From Cafeteria roenbergensis (taxonomy: Eukaryota > Sar > Bigyra > Bicosoecida > Cafeteriaceae): a stretch of 64,000 nt of DNA. Made by a program: the position numbers and the translations under genes. The notes below the pieces were generated by a model that saw only the letters and a program-made list of their open reading frames with translations, was not told where the DNA came from and did not search any database. Each line of letters opens with the position of its first letter. Position 1 is the first letter of the stretch. Below are positions 45,746 through 56,115 of this stretch, piece by piece. The stretch spans positions 91,222-155,221 of the forward strand of contig VLTN01000074.1 of NCBI GenBank assembly GCA_008330645.1, given 5' to 3'.

Positions 45746-48700
45746 ATGAACGGCCAGCCGATGGCTGCAGGTGAGACAGGTCGAGCCGCCACGCCCGGCG
45801 GCCTCGCCGCGGGCGCGCCCACGCACGCGCAAGGCCGCGGCCAAGGCGCGGGTCCGTCTCGCGCTGGGGCCAGGGGCCCGGCGCGCTCCCCGTGGCGGCG
45901 CTGCTGCGCCGACGGCCGGCGTTGCACTCTCCAAGTCTCGGGCCGGGCGACGCTCGTGCCAGATCGACCTGCCGGTTCCGCTCCCCGCCGCCCCGGGCGC
46001 GCATGCGCGCCCCGCCTCCCGGCCGGTTCCGCGCCCGGGTCTCGAGCCCTCCCCCGGGAAGCCCGCTCGGCGGGCCTCCTGCGGCCCGGTGCCCGTGTTG
46101 TCGCGCGTGCCACCGCCCTGCGCTGCACTTGCACTGCCCCCGTCCGCAGACGCAACTGACCCTGCGGCGGTCCCGACTCTGCCCAACTCTGCCAGAGTCC
46201 GGGCCAAGTCTGAGTACAGGCCTCCAACTACCCCGATGACGTCGCTCCAGCGCGTCCGCTCGCCACATCGGCGAGCTCCGGCGGCCGGAGCGCGGGTCAG
46301 GGGGCGGTTCATGTCCCTGCGCCGCCCCTCCGAGGCCGATTCCGGGCCGCGCCCGCTCTGGGTCCTCGCCGAGGGCGACTCTGGGGCCCTGGACGTGCCC
46401 ATGGCTGTGGTGGACGCCCTGGTGCCGCGCGCGGCGTGGCAGCCGGACGCGTCCGTGGTTGACTGCGTTTGCGGCCGGCGCTTCGGCATCGTCCGCCGCC
46501 GACACCACTGGTGAGCTGCCAGCAGCGCGAGCCCCGCCCGCCACCCCCCGTCCCTTCCCCTTGAGCGCGTTTCAGCCTGTTCTTGCTCCTCGTGCGGTCG
46601 ATCCGGGCCGGGCCGGCCCGCTGCGGCGTGCGAGGGCTGTTTTTGCCGATCTCGGGCTGGCTCCGCAATTCCGCGCACGGGCGCCTGGGCGCGCGCCCCC
46701 CGCCTGCGCTGCCCGCCGCGCAAACGCGCGCGTGCCGCGGCGATCTGGTCCGCCGCTCGAGCCCGGCCTCTGTGCGTCCCGCCCGTCCCCCTGCTCTTCG
46801 TCCGCCTTGCAGCCGGGTTTGCGGGTCGGTTCGCTGCAGCGCTTGCAGCGGCAAGACGGGAGTTCATCTCGTCGTCGCCAGCGCCGAGGAAGCGCCGGCT
46901 TCCGACGGCTCCGCAGACCCGCGGCGGCTCTCGGAGGGCGCCGAGGGACTATCTCTAGCCCCCGCGGCCAGTATCGGGGGCACGGTCGCCCAGGAAAGCG
47001 TCATTTTGGCGTCGATGGCCAGCTCGTCATCGGTGAGCGCAGCGGGCATGGGATCCGACGCTGATGGCTGGTGTGACGACCCTTCAAGTGCCGCCCCGCG
47101 CCTCGTGGTGACGCAAACCGCCTGCGTCCGCGTCTGCCAGCCCTGCTTGGACGCCGTCAGCTCCCGTTGGAGGGTTCTCGGCCAGTTGCGCTACGGCGCG
47201 GCGGCCTCCTCGTCGATCGCCCCGTCCCGGCGCCCCGCCAGCCCGTTCGCTGCGTCCTCTTCGGCCGCCGATGCGGCCTCCCCCGCGGCAGCCCCCGCTC
47301 TCCCTCCCAGCCCGTCCTTTTCGGCGAGCACTGCCGCGTCGGAGCGGCCTGTCCGGCGCTCCGTTCACTCTCGCGCTTCCGTCGAATCGGCAGGCGGCCG
47401 AGCACCACCATGCTCGACGGGATCGCCGTTCAACGCAACTCATCAGCACGACCAGCAGCAGGCCTGCGTGCTCCGGTCGGCGAGGGACGGACGGCGCCAC
47501 CATCGCCACAGCCGGACCAGCACCAGCACGAGCCAGGGGCCGCCTGCAACCGGCACCCCGCGGGCGGAGCAGTCGGTGTTTGCTGCGGCAGCTGAATCCG
47601 GGGCTGCGGTCGACAGCTCCCGCATTTCGGCGGTTTTCCGCACTGCGGCACGCGCGCAGACTGAGCGGTGCCACTCGGCGGGGCACCACGACGCATTGAG
47701 CAGCAGCAGCATCGGGACAACTGCATCCGCGGCAGCCGCAGCAAACGCGCAGCCCTTCTCGGCCGCGGCGACCGCTTCTGCTGCTGCCCCCGCCGGGAGC
47801 TGTGCTGCGCCCCAGTCGACAGCTGCGCCGCACGCTTCCCAAGCTCCCGGCGCGGCTGCCGCGGCAGCTGCATGCGCAGGACCGCCAGCGGCTGCGCGCC
47901 TGCTATTCCGCATCCGCCGCTGTCGCAACGACAACCGCTTGCTGTCCGTCCCAAACGTCCACGACGACGCCTCCCCCGTGCCATCGACGCCCTCCGCGCT
48001 AGCCGAGGCATGCGAGATGGAGGATGCCGCAGCCACGACCGCGTCCGCCGCCTTCCCGGCCGCAGACGGCACAACAACGGCTGCGTCTGATGGCGCCGCC
48101 GCCGCTGCTGCAAGTGCTGCTGCTGCTGCTGCTGCTGCAGCTAGTGCTGCCGTCGCTGTTCCCGCGGAGCGAAGCCCCAAGCCACCGCCGCCCTCGCCGC
48201 AACAGCCGGCAACAGGCAGCCAGCGCCCAGCCGGCCCCGTCGGACCCTCATCGCCCCCCCACCCCCAGGAGCCCCGCACCCAAGTGGTCAGCGGCCGCAG
48301 AGCCGGCCGCAGTCGCACCGCTGACCGGCTGCCGCCCATTGACGTGCACGCGGTCAACGCTCGCCACGCCGGCTACATTGCCGGAGCCGTTGCTGCGATG
48401 GCAGAGCCAGCGGAAGTGGCAGAGCCAGCAGCAGTCGCGGCTGGCCCAACATGCGCGACGGCCGCCGTCACCGGCGCAGGTGCCGGCGGCGGTGGCTCTG
48501 CCAGCGGCAGTTGCCGCGTCCATACTCCCGTGGCAGTCGTCGCCATGCCGGTGTCAGCTGACCCGTTTGCGTTGGCGGCACAGGCTGGCGTGGCCTCGGC
48601 GCGGTCCGGCCCCGCCCTGGCACCGGCCCTGGCACCAGCGCTGGAACCGGCAGCAGCCGTATCAGCAGCAGTGTCAGAGCCGGCAGCGGCTAGAGAGTCC

Positions 48701-49458
48701 ACGGAACCCACGGCTGCCAGTCACGAGCCAGTCAGCAGCGGCGGTGGCGGCGGCGGCGGTGCCGGCGGCGGCGGCGGCGTGACATCGCAGAATCAGTTCC
48801 TCATGTCAGCCTTTGCTGCAGCCGCAACTGTCGGCGCAACGACCCGCGGTGATGCGCGCGTGATGGCCGTATCCTCGCCCTTCGCCCTGGCCGCTCAGGC
48901 AAGCCAGCCCCCCAGCGCCGCCGACGGACCCGCCGCTGGCTCTGCCGCCAGCGCGTTTCCCGCCGCGGCTCTGCCGCCAGCGGACCCGTTCGCGGCCGCC
49001 GTCGCGGCGTCCCGCTCGGTGTCCGTCACGGGCCCCGCTGACGTTGGCACTGACGCGCCCGTGATGGTGACCGCGGTTTCGCCGGGTCGCTCGCGCCATC
49101 AGCGTCGCGTCCCAGCGCTCCCTGGAATCGCCAGCGGCGCAGCAGCCTTTGCGGCTGCGGCAACCATCTCGTCAGCATCGGCGAAACCGGAACAGGACCA
49201 ACATCATCATCATCATGCGCCCGCGGTTTCGCGCCCTGCACCGGTCATCAAGCGCTCGTCTTCTGAGCGGCTGACCGGCAGAGCTGCCAACGCGGCCATC
49301 CGAGCAGCAGCCACCGCGGCGGTTTCGCGGCAGTCGACAGCGTCCACAGCAGGCGCCGGTGCAGGTGCAGGTGCCGGCGCTGGTCTTGGCATCGCCGGCG
49401 GCGGTGGCAGAGCTGTCGTATCCGGCGGGTTCAGCAGCAGCAGCGCCAGCAGCAGCGC

Positions 49459-49490
<32 letters not shown>

Positions 49491-51343
49491 TCACTGCATC
49501 AACCACCGACGGACAGACCCTCAGCGATGCTGCAGGCGACCGCCCGCGCACTGATGGAAATGCGACCGGCGTGCGATTGGCACGTGATGCGCGAGCCACC
49601 TCTGCCGCTGCTGTATCAGCTGCATCTCCAAAGGATGTGACCAGCCCGCCCACCAGCACACCTGCAACTGCAACTGCAGTCGTCTCAGCGCCAGAGCCGA
49701 CTACCCGGCAGAGCCGCACTGCCAAGAGCACCTCCTTCTGGGGCTGGATTCCGGCCTGGGCGGCGAGGCGCCTTGGCCAGACCAACACTTCGCATCACCG
49801 GTCAGCCACGGCCGGATCAGGCCGCAACCCCGCAAGGGTCTCCGACCAGCGATCGTCAGCAGTGACTGCAGCCGAGGCGGATGCAACTGCAACTGCAACT
49901 GGCAGCGTTGGCGGTTTCAGGCGCGGCCTTGCCAGACAGCGTTCCGCCCCTACGCACCGCGGGGCGGTGACAGCCAGCGCAGCGACCGCTGTGGCGGCGG
50001 CAGCGGCAGCAGCGGCTGCGGCAGCAGCGGCTGGTGACAATGACGACACGGCCGAACTTCGCGCGGCATCTGCGCGGTTTCGCCGAGGAAGGGGCCCCCA
50101 GCTGCAGGCGGGGGACCCGCGTTTGCAGCGCCATGCGCACCAGCTGCAACCGCAACCGCAACCGCAACCGCATAAGCAGCACGTGTCCGTTGTGCCGGTG
50201 ACCATCTCAACGGATAGCGGCCGCCTCCGCGTTCGTGTGCGGTCGGTCGACTCGCGCCCGGGCCACGACCACGGGCATGGGCATGGGCACGGCGATTCGG
50301 GCAGCGCTTCGGTCTGCGGGGCATCAGACGCCAGTCATGGCCCGGGCCGCAGCAACTGCAACAGCAACAGCCGAAGCCGCAGCCGCCGCCGCCGCGACAT
50401 CATCCCCGATGATGGTCCATCGCCTGCGATTCCCATGCGCCGCACCCCGCGGGCAGGCGCCGGTTTCGGCGGTTTCGGCGGATTTGACGCGGACGGCGCC
50501 GGAGGCGGAGGCGGAGGCGGAGGCGGAGTTCCCCCTCTCTCGCCAGCCCGACGCGCCCACGGTGCCGGCCACGGTGCCGGCCGTGGCGGCGGTCACGGCG
50601 GCCGACCGTCTGCCGCCGCAGCTGTGGCCGCCGCAGCCAGAACAGCAGCGGCAGTGGCGGCAGCAGCAGCGGCGGCCGCGGCAGCTGCCCCAACCACGGA
50701 AAAGTCATTTGGCCGGCGCGAAACCGGGGGAAGTGGCAGAGCAATTCGCGGCAGAGGCAACAGTGGCGACGACGCCACCGCCAGGGCCAGTGGCAGCGGT
50801 TTCGTGGGTGTCGGAATCACCATCCAGCAGCAGCAACCGTTTGGCGTCGGCGCCGGTGCTGGTGCTGATACCGGTGCTGATGCCAGTGCTGGTGCTGGTG
50901 CTGGTGCTGGGTGTGAGCGACGCGCGCTTGATGGTCTTGCCTTTGGCCCGAGGTCGCTCGGCTCCGGGATTCGCCGACACGGCTCCGAGCCAGCCAACCT
51001 ATCGTCTTTGTCATCCGGACATCAGTCAGTGGTCACCCCGACATCAACCGTCGGTGCGCGCACTGGAGATGCGAACGCCGCCTCGGCCGCTGTAGCCGCT
51101 GCTGCCGCCAGTCCGTTCACTGGCCAATCAGCGGCCGGTCATCACGAGCCGGCGGCCGCCGCGCCGTCGCCATCACCATCAGGTCTCGCCGAGATGTTGG
51201 TCCGGCACGCGTGCAGACACTGCCACTGCCGCATCGCCATTGAAGACTTTGAGCGCGAAACCGCCGCGGCGCAGGGCTTTTGCTCGCGTGATTGCGCGAC
51301 GATGTTCCAGCTCTGCGGAGGCGGCGGTTTCGGCGGCTTCTGA
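45746..51343 (+). CDS. FYVE zinc-finger protein, three exons, with a C-terminal FCS-type zinc-binding motif (about 1,638 aa)
   Basis: Proposed exons are 45746-45770, 46150-46510 and 46813-51343; phases fit and introns run GTGAG to GCAG. FYVE domains bind phosphatidylinositol 3-phosphate on endosomes. The finger starts WQPD, then DCVCGRRFGIVRRRHHC, and continues after intron 2 with RVCGSVRCSACSG; the intron splits the last Cys codon of RRHHC. The final Cys pair is in VRVCQPCLD, after an insertion of about 85 residues in the finger. The first Cys pair is C-x-C, not the usual C-x2-C, so one zinc site may be altered. The rest is low complexity (Ala, Ser, Gly, Gln, His). The last 35 residues hold CRHCHCRIAIEDF followed by GFCSRDCATMF, similar to FCS-type zinc fingers. 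The first mini-exon is the least certain part. Confidence 0.82.
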
Positions 51344-51595
51344 TGAGCTGGCGGTATGTATTCTGCGCCGGCAGATTGCCGCCTCAGGCTGGTGGCTCGT
51401 ATCCGCCTCGGGCTGTTATCGCGCGGCTTGAAGCCGGCGGCTGCCGACGGGCAGTCCAGTCCTGCCCCGCTCTCTGCACGACCGACGCGCGCAACCATGC
51501 ATCGGCGCATCATCAGCCCGAGGCGACGCGGTCTCAATTCGCGGCCTCCCCCCCGCCCTTCTTTCAGCGCCTCGTGGCTGCTCTCCCCCCCGAAG
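51344..51595. other. 3' flank of the FYVE gene up to the inserted element
   Basis: This GC-rich sequence ends in a C-rich stretch and then switches abruptly to AT-rich DNA at about 51,596. The element therefore lies about 250 bp past the FYVE stop codon. Confidence 0.6.
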
Positions 51596-51621
51596 AATGG
51601 AAATGAATTTCCATTTCTTCA

Positions 51622-51642
51622 ATAACCGCCGACGGCGGTTAT
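51622..51642. repeat. Perfect inverted repeat at the element's left edge
   Basis: ATAACCGCCG, one base, CGGCGGTTAT: 10-bp arms with a 1-bp centre, only about 25 bp inside the composition break. A smaller one, TGGAAAT-GA-ATTTCCA, lies just outside it at about 51,598-51,613. These may be end structures recognised by the integrase. Confidence 0.7.
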
Positions 51643-51771
51643 ATCCCCTTACGGACACACCTAGGGGCTTTTATCTAACGGGTCATCCATCAAACGGGTT
51701 ATCCACCACAGCCTCCCCTTTTATGATTCCCCTTTATATATTGACCCATGACGACACCGAGGACACCCCAA

Positions 51772-51793
51772 GACACCATAAATTTTAGGTGTC
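51772..51793. repeat. Imperfect palindrome with GACACC/GGTGTC arms
   Basis: The sequence is GACACC, then AT-rich ATAAATTTTA, then GGTGTC. It is one of the GGACA-type motifs of the terminal region arranged as an inverted pair. Confidence 0.6.
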
Positions 51794-52261
51794 CCCACCC
51801 CATAAAATCATATATTGAAAAAATAAATTAATTTTGTGATGGTTTCCTTCTAAAAATCCCCGTCAAATTTTAAACCATCTAATATTTTATACCCCCTATA
51901 GACAAAAGGACACTGGGGACACTAAAAAATATAATATAATTTAATTTATATATATATATAGAAAAAGTTTTTAGGGGTGTCCTGTCCTGTCCGTCCTGTC
52001 CCCGCCCTGGTCTCCATCATGTGAGAGTGCGAAGCGATAATAAAAATTAAAGCTTCAGTTTTAATTTATCCTTTTTCAACACTGTACGGTTCTTAAAGTT
52101 ATGGCTCCACAAATCTTACCACAATAATTACAAATTTTAATTAAATCTCTAGGACAAAATTAAAAAATGGGTTAAAGAAAAAAAAACTATAGTATTATAC
52201 ATAAACTAATTTTAATTATATTTGATTATATAATTAAACTTATTTTAATAAACTTTCACAT

Positions 52262-52801
52262 TTAAGCATTTTCAAGAGCTTCAACACGTGCAACCAATGC
52301 CGCATTTTGTGCGGTTAATTCTTGAACTGCTTTTATAAGTGGTGCTATAAATTCAGTGTATCTTAGAGAATAATCAAAACCTTCACCTTCAATGAGTGGT
52401 GTTTTTTGAATTGTTCCAGTTCCGTCAGATTGAGGAATAAAGTTGGGGTCTGGTATCATTTTTTGGGATTTAATGACGGTTGCGTTTCCTGTAAGGTCTG
52501 AATCTCCTAAATTGTTAAATACAGTTTCAACTTCTTGAGCTATTAAACCATAATGAACACGATCACTTGTATTTTCTTTAAATTTATACTCAACAGGGCG
52601 GAGTGTGTTTATAAAATCAAGACCTTTTGTTAAATCATTGACATCTTTCTTTTTATTTAAATCTGATGTTTGAATGGTACCATTTGCAGAATACACATCT
52701 TTCCATCTGAAGGTGTTATATCCTAAATCAATGGTGTTGTCTGTCTCTGGTCTGACAACTGGTGTTAATGCATCCAAAACCATAATTGAATTCAAATACA
52801 T
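52262..52801 (-). CDS. C-terminal part of a fibre-like protein: S74 intramolecular chaperone domain
   Basis: This frame carries a peptidase S74 (endosialidase-type) chaperone domain: DLGYNTFRWKDVYSANGTIQ, then TSDLNKKKDV, LRPVEYKF and YGLIAQEVE. The family helps trimeric fibres fold and then cuts itself off. The Ser-Lys dyad is kept (SD-xxx-K pattern at Ser46 and Lys51 of this frame). The end is a short coiled coil (AVQELTAQNAALVARVEAL). It is probably not an independent gene: the ATG at 52799-52801 is internal, no TCTA promoter precedes it, and the frame continues leftward in sense from the 52830-53660 frame across a CCCC run. Together with the two upstream frames it makes one gene of about 580 codons. 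Confidence 0.85.
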   Translation of the reverse strand: MYLNSIMVLDALTPVVRPETDNTIDLGYNTFRWKDVYSANGTIQTSDLNKKKDVNDLTKGLDFINTLRPVEYKFKENTSDRVHYGLIAQEVETVFNNLGDSDLTGNATVIKSQKMIPDPNFIPQSDGTGTIQKTPLIEGEGFDYSLRYTEFIAPLIKAVQELTAQNAALVARVEALENA

Positions 52802-52829
52802 TGCATTATCTCCATCACAATTTAACCAA

Positions 52830-53660
52830 TTAATGTTGGTTGGGGTGAGTGGGGTCTACAGGGTTTAAAGAATTAATAGAAAAACTGTCACCTGTTCGTT
52901 GGTCCACTTTCATTTGCCATATTTGCTTGTTTGCGTTGGTTCTGAAATATCCTGTGGAACCATTTAAATAACCGTTCCAGCTTAAACTGCTCCATCCTGG
53001 ACGAGTCCCCCCTGCATCTGTGCCTGCTTCCATAAACAACTGACCACTCTCACTAGGACTGGCTGCAGGACTTCTGAAACGTGCACATAAATGTGCAGTT
53101 GGTTGATTTGATGATCCCACTGACAATTGACCAGATGCAGCATTATTTACAACCAGAGAATGGTCACCAACATATAAAGTATCAGTTTTAACTTCACCAA
53201 CCACCTCAAGTTCTGCACCTGGGTCAGATGTCATAATACCAACTCTGTTGCCTCTAACTCTCATAGTTTCAGAAAAAACAGAACCAGGAACAACATCACC
53301 GTTTTGAACAGAAAAAATAATATTACCCTTAACACCAGATGTAGGATCACCTGCCATAGAAATTTGTGCAGTTTTCCCGCCATCTAATCCATCATCTCCA
53401 TCATTAAAAATAATATTATGTGGGGTTTTTCGTTGTGCTTCAGTAGATGGAGTAGGGGATTTGAACAAAACTAGATTATTCATATTACTAACCAATTCAT
53501 TTTCTCCAACTTTAACACTGTATGTGGTATTAAAATCGTTATTTCTTTGATTACCAGCTTCATTACCACTATACATATAAATGCTTCTATCACTATCATC
53601 TTGACCACTTAAAAGTAAGCCAGGGCTATAAGCTATAGACCCGTTAAAGTTGGATTCCAT
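52830..53660 (-). CDS. Middle part of the fibre-like protein
   Basis: This 276-codon frame is rich in Gly, Asn and Ser with beta-type sequence (SIYMYSGNEAGNQ, RVRGNRVGIMTSDPGAELEV, LYVGDHSLVVNNAASGQLSV). Such VGIGT/NP-like stretches are common just before S74 chaperone domains in trimeric fibre shafts. It lacks its own promoter. At its 5' end a six-A run separates it from the N-terminal frame (53686-54012), and at its 3' end a CCCC run separates it from the S74 frame. One base less at each place would give one continuous protein. Host attachment is the likely role, by analogy. Confidence 0.75.
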   Translation of the reverse strand: MESNFNGSIAYSPGLLLSGQDDSDRSIYMYSGNEAGNQRNNDFNTTYSVKVGENELVSNMNNLVLFKSPTPSTEAQRKTPHNIIFNDGDDGLDGGKTAQISMAGDPTSGVKGNIIFSVQNGDVVPGSVFSETMRVRGNRVGIMTSDPGAELEVVGEVKTDTLYVGDHSLVVNNAASGQLSVGSSNQPTAHLCARFRSPAASPSESGQLFMEAGTDAGGTRPGWSSLSWNGYLNGSTGYFRTNANKQIWQMKVDQRTGDSFSINSLNPVDPTHPNQH

Positions 53661-53685
53661 ATAAATTGGGTCATTATTTGGAAAT

Positions 53686-54012
53686 CTAATTCCACTTTTT
53701 TGTATTACTTCCAGCGATTGGTTCGCCAGTTATAATAACACTTTTAGTTGTAAGTGGAGTGGTTAAAGATAAGGTGTTAGCTTGAATTTCTCCAATATTG
53801 AGCATATCATCACCATTGCCATCATTACCAGCTGCTAAAACTTGTGAAAGGGTCCCACTATGTGAATCAATTTGAGAATCTACATAAGCTTTATTAGGGC
53901 AGTCGTAATCATCAACAGGAGGGGCCACGTTAGTAATTTTATTTTTTCCAGCATCTAAGCCAGCACAGGTTAATTTATAACTATTACCATAAAGTAAATT
54001 TGAAATAGACAT
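53686..54012 (-). CDS. N-terminal part of the fibre-like protein
   Basis: The start ATG at 54010-54012 has a proper TCTAAGT promoter 12 bp upstream. The frame encodes 108 residues including KITNVAPPVDDYDCPNKAYVD, a pattern seen in phage tail-fibre repeats (NKAYVD), and then leaves the frame at a six-A run around 53,702. The gene is the first transcribed leftward beyond the major capsid gene, so it sits at the end of the structural cluster. Confidence 0.75.
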   Translation of the reverse strand: MSISNLLYGNSYKLTCAGLDAGKNKITNVAPPVDDYDCPNKAYVDSQIDSHSGTLSQVLAAGNDGNGDDMLNIGEIQANTLSLTTPLTTKSVIITGEPIAGSNTKKWN

Positions 54013-54023
54013 TATATATAATA

Positions 54024-54030
54024 ACTTAGA
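54024..54030 (-). promoter_or_regulatory. TCTA late promoter, fibre gene
   Basis: On the minus strand it reads TCTAAGT followed by TATTATATATAATG; the motif is 12 bp from the ATG. Confidence 0.85.
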
Positions 54031-54135
54031 TATTATTTTTTAAGTTATTAAATATATTTGTTAAATGTTTTTAGAGGTTTCTTAAGTCGTGAAGTTGTTT
54101 ATCTGATAATTTTTTACCGCCTTTTTTTCCTGATC

Positions 54136-55890
54136 CTAGTAAAACAATTTCTCCACCTTTCTTTTTCTAGTGGTTGTTTTTTTTTTACCATAACCATAAA
54201 CGGAGGCAATGTTTCCCATCATTGTACCATCTCCCGCATAATCTTTTAATGGTCCCGCATTTCTTAAAAGTTTAGTCACCGTTTTAGTCACAGGATGAGC
54301 TGCCATATGGTTAAAATTAGTCATAACATCACCCATAAAGGACCCGCCCATAACCCGCATTAATTTGTTATTGTCATCAGTAAGTTTTAGGGGGCTTCGT
54401 AATAGTTGGTCGGGAGTGTAAAGGGTTAAATCATCCATAAAGGTACCATCTTCAAAGCTGTAGGTGAGATTATCTCTAATTGAAAACACTTCTAATTTAT
54501 AACGAGCACCAGTACCCGCAGCTTCAGGGGTGACAAATGTTGCTTGTACCTGCATATTAATGGACTTATTAGCATTAGCCATAACATTATAATCTTTTAA
54601 TCCCAGATCGGAAGGACGGAAGAAAATTACAGAACCAGCACCAAATATAGCTTCTTTAAATTTGTTACCAGCAGCCACAGCGGGATCTGCCACAGTCAAG
54701 CCATTAGCCAGAGCACCACTAAAGCATGAAAATCTTTTATTATATCCATTAGATGAAGATAATTCGTACAGTTGTTGTTGTTCAAGTTCTCTAAAAATAC
54801 CAACATCAGAATCCACCTTAATTTCTAATCCAATAATTCCAGCAAGTTGATCAGGGGCAAACTTTTTTGTTGGTGTTTCTTGTGAAACCATAACAGCAAA
54901 CATTGAAGGGACATTATTCATTGCCATACTATGAGTTGTTAATATGTGTTTATTTCGTTCACCAGGGATACCGTAAGGATCCTTTGTATTGAGGCACATC
55001 GAACTTATATTACCTTCTAATGAAATTAACGGGGTGTTATATATTATAGTTTTAGGAATGTCACCAATTTCAAGAGGGGCTACCCAGTTTTGAACAAGCA
55101 TATTAATTTTAAATCCGGTTATATCCACTTCAAAATCTGCTTTACCCGCCACAAGTTTAACATCATCCGCAATACCAATCATATTTTCAGGTTTAAATTG
55201 TCCATCTAATATGACTTTAAATGTGTTCAGGTTTCTAAAAGGTACTGGGTCTTTAATATTTTTATATTGTGTGGGATTGGCTACAAGTGCTTCATCTACT
55301 ACAAAATCAATTTTTACGGATGTGCTACCTGCTGCCCGTGGGTGGATATAATAGGCATAATTACAACCTAAACCGCGAGACATTCGGCTATCGGTAGATT
55401 CTGTACCTTGTCTATAAGGGTTATTCATAGAAACGGCTTTTATTTTATTATATTCATCTACATCAGAGCAGGGAGAAAGCAAAGCAAGTTCTAGAGGATC
55501 CGCATTATATTGATGAAGTTTAATTAATTGTGCGGGGTAACTGGTAAAAGTTTTACCATTCATATTAATTACTGCAACAGGTATACTTCTATTAACTGGA
55601 AAAGATTTCAGGCCTATTTGATCTTTTAAAGATGAATCAGCTAAAATATTTTTAATTTCAGCAGTAAAACTTACTCTTAAACGTGGAGCACCTCCTGTTA
55701 AATTTCCAAGAGGTTGATTAAAAGTTATTTGACCTATACCATTCTTAGGTGCATCTGATACGGGTTGAATTGTTTGAAATGTTGAGTATGGAATGCCTAT
55801 TCTAGAAGCAATTTTAACATTTTTAGAAGTGGGCCAATTATAAGCATATGGAGCTTGTAAAACAGTATCGAGTTCTGGGGGTGTATTCAT
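54136..55890 (-). CDS. MCP: Major capsid protein (double jelly-roll type)
   Basis: The 584-residue frame is close to the mavirus major capsid length (about 600) and occupies the expected place next to penton, protease and ATPase. It has the composition of a double jelly-roll capsid protein, with GAPRLRVSFTAEIKN near residue 70 and a basic C-terminal tail (GKKKTTTRKRK). It starts at ATG 55888-55890, 9 bp from a TCTAAGT promoter. The stop at 54136 is suspicious: one A more in the short A runs at 54157-54166 would give an extra Gly/Lys-rich tail of about 25 residues ending at 54071. The tail looks coding (GGEIVLLGSGKKGGKKL). Identification is by position and general resemblance; a structure search would settle the fold. 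Confidence 0.88.
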   Translation of the reverse strand: MNTPPELDTVLQAPYAYNWPTSKNVKIASRIGIPYSTFQTIQPVSDAPKNGIGQITFNQPLGNLTGGAPRLRVSFTAEIKNILADSSLKDQIGLKSFPVNRSIPVAVINMNGKTFTSYPAQLIKLHQYNADPLELALLSPCSDVDEYNKIKAVSMNNPYRQGTESTDSRMSRGLGCNYAYYIHPRAAGSTSVKIDFVVDEALVANPTQYKNIKDPVPFRNLNTFKVILDGQFKPENMIGIADDVKLVAGKADFEVDITGFKINMLVQNWVAPLEIGDIPKTIIYNTPLISLEGNISSMCLNTKDPYGIPGERNKHILTTHSMAMNNVPSMFAVMVSQETPTKKFAPDQLAGIIGLEIKVDSDVGIFRELEQQQLYELSSSNGYNKRFSCFSGALANGLTVADPAVAAGNKFKEAIFGAGSVIFFRPSDLGLKDYNVMANANKSINMQVQATFVTPEAAGTGARYKLEVFSIRDNLTYSFEDGTFMDDLTLYTPDQLLRSPLKLTDDNNKLMRVMGGSFMGDVMTNFNHMAAHPVTKTVTKLLRNAGPLKDYAGDGTMMGNIASVYGYGKKKTTTRKRKVEKLFY

Positions 55891-55898
55891 ATATATTA

Positions 55899-55905
55899 AC
55901 TTAGA
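55899..55905 (-). promoter_or_regulatory. TCTA late promoter, major capsid gene
   Basis: On the minus strand TATCTAAGTTAATATATATG ends at the major capsid ATG. Confidence 0.88.
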
Positions 55906-56115
55906 TAATATTTTTTTAATTATAAATTATTTTAAACTTACCTTAATAATTTTAAATAATTTAGAGACTTTTTAAAGATCAAAAAAACTAGACTTTAATA
56001 TAATTAATCTATTGATTCAAATAAAAGCGTAAGTTGTATTACTGTTTGAGGAAGAAGAGTTAAAGGGTGTTTTTCATTATCATAATCGTATATGGTAAAG
56101 GATAAATTAAAACGG

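Larger units (their letters stand above)
51596..52261. repeat. Left terminal region of the element, non-coding, with GGACA/TGTCC motifs
   Basis: No gene is seen in about 660 bp. The words GGACA and TGTCC recur many times on both strands (51,652, 51,757, 51,790, 51,908, 51,918 and a cluster TGTCCTGTCCTGTCCGTCC at about 51,978). It is probably all or part of the terminal inverted repeat; this cannot be proved without the right end. Confidence 0.6.

Noticed and set aside
7479-51343. tRNA or snRNA genes
   Set aside because: I looked for T-loop-like GGTTCGA words and paired arms in the intergenic gaps. The few hits fall in coding sequence and have no cloverleaf.
52262-53660. Two or three separate fibre genes
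   Set aside because: Only the first frame has a promoter; the others begin at internal Met codons and the sense continues across short homopolymers.
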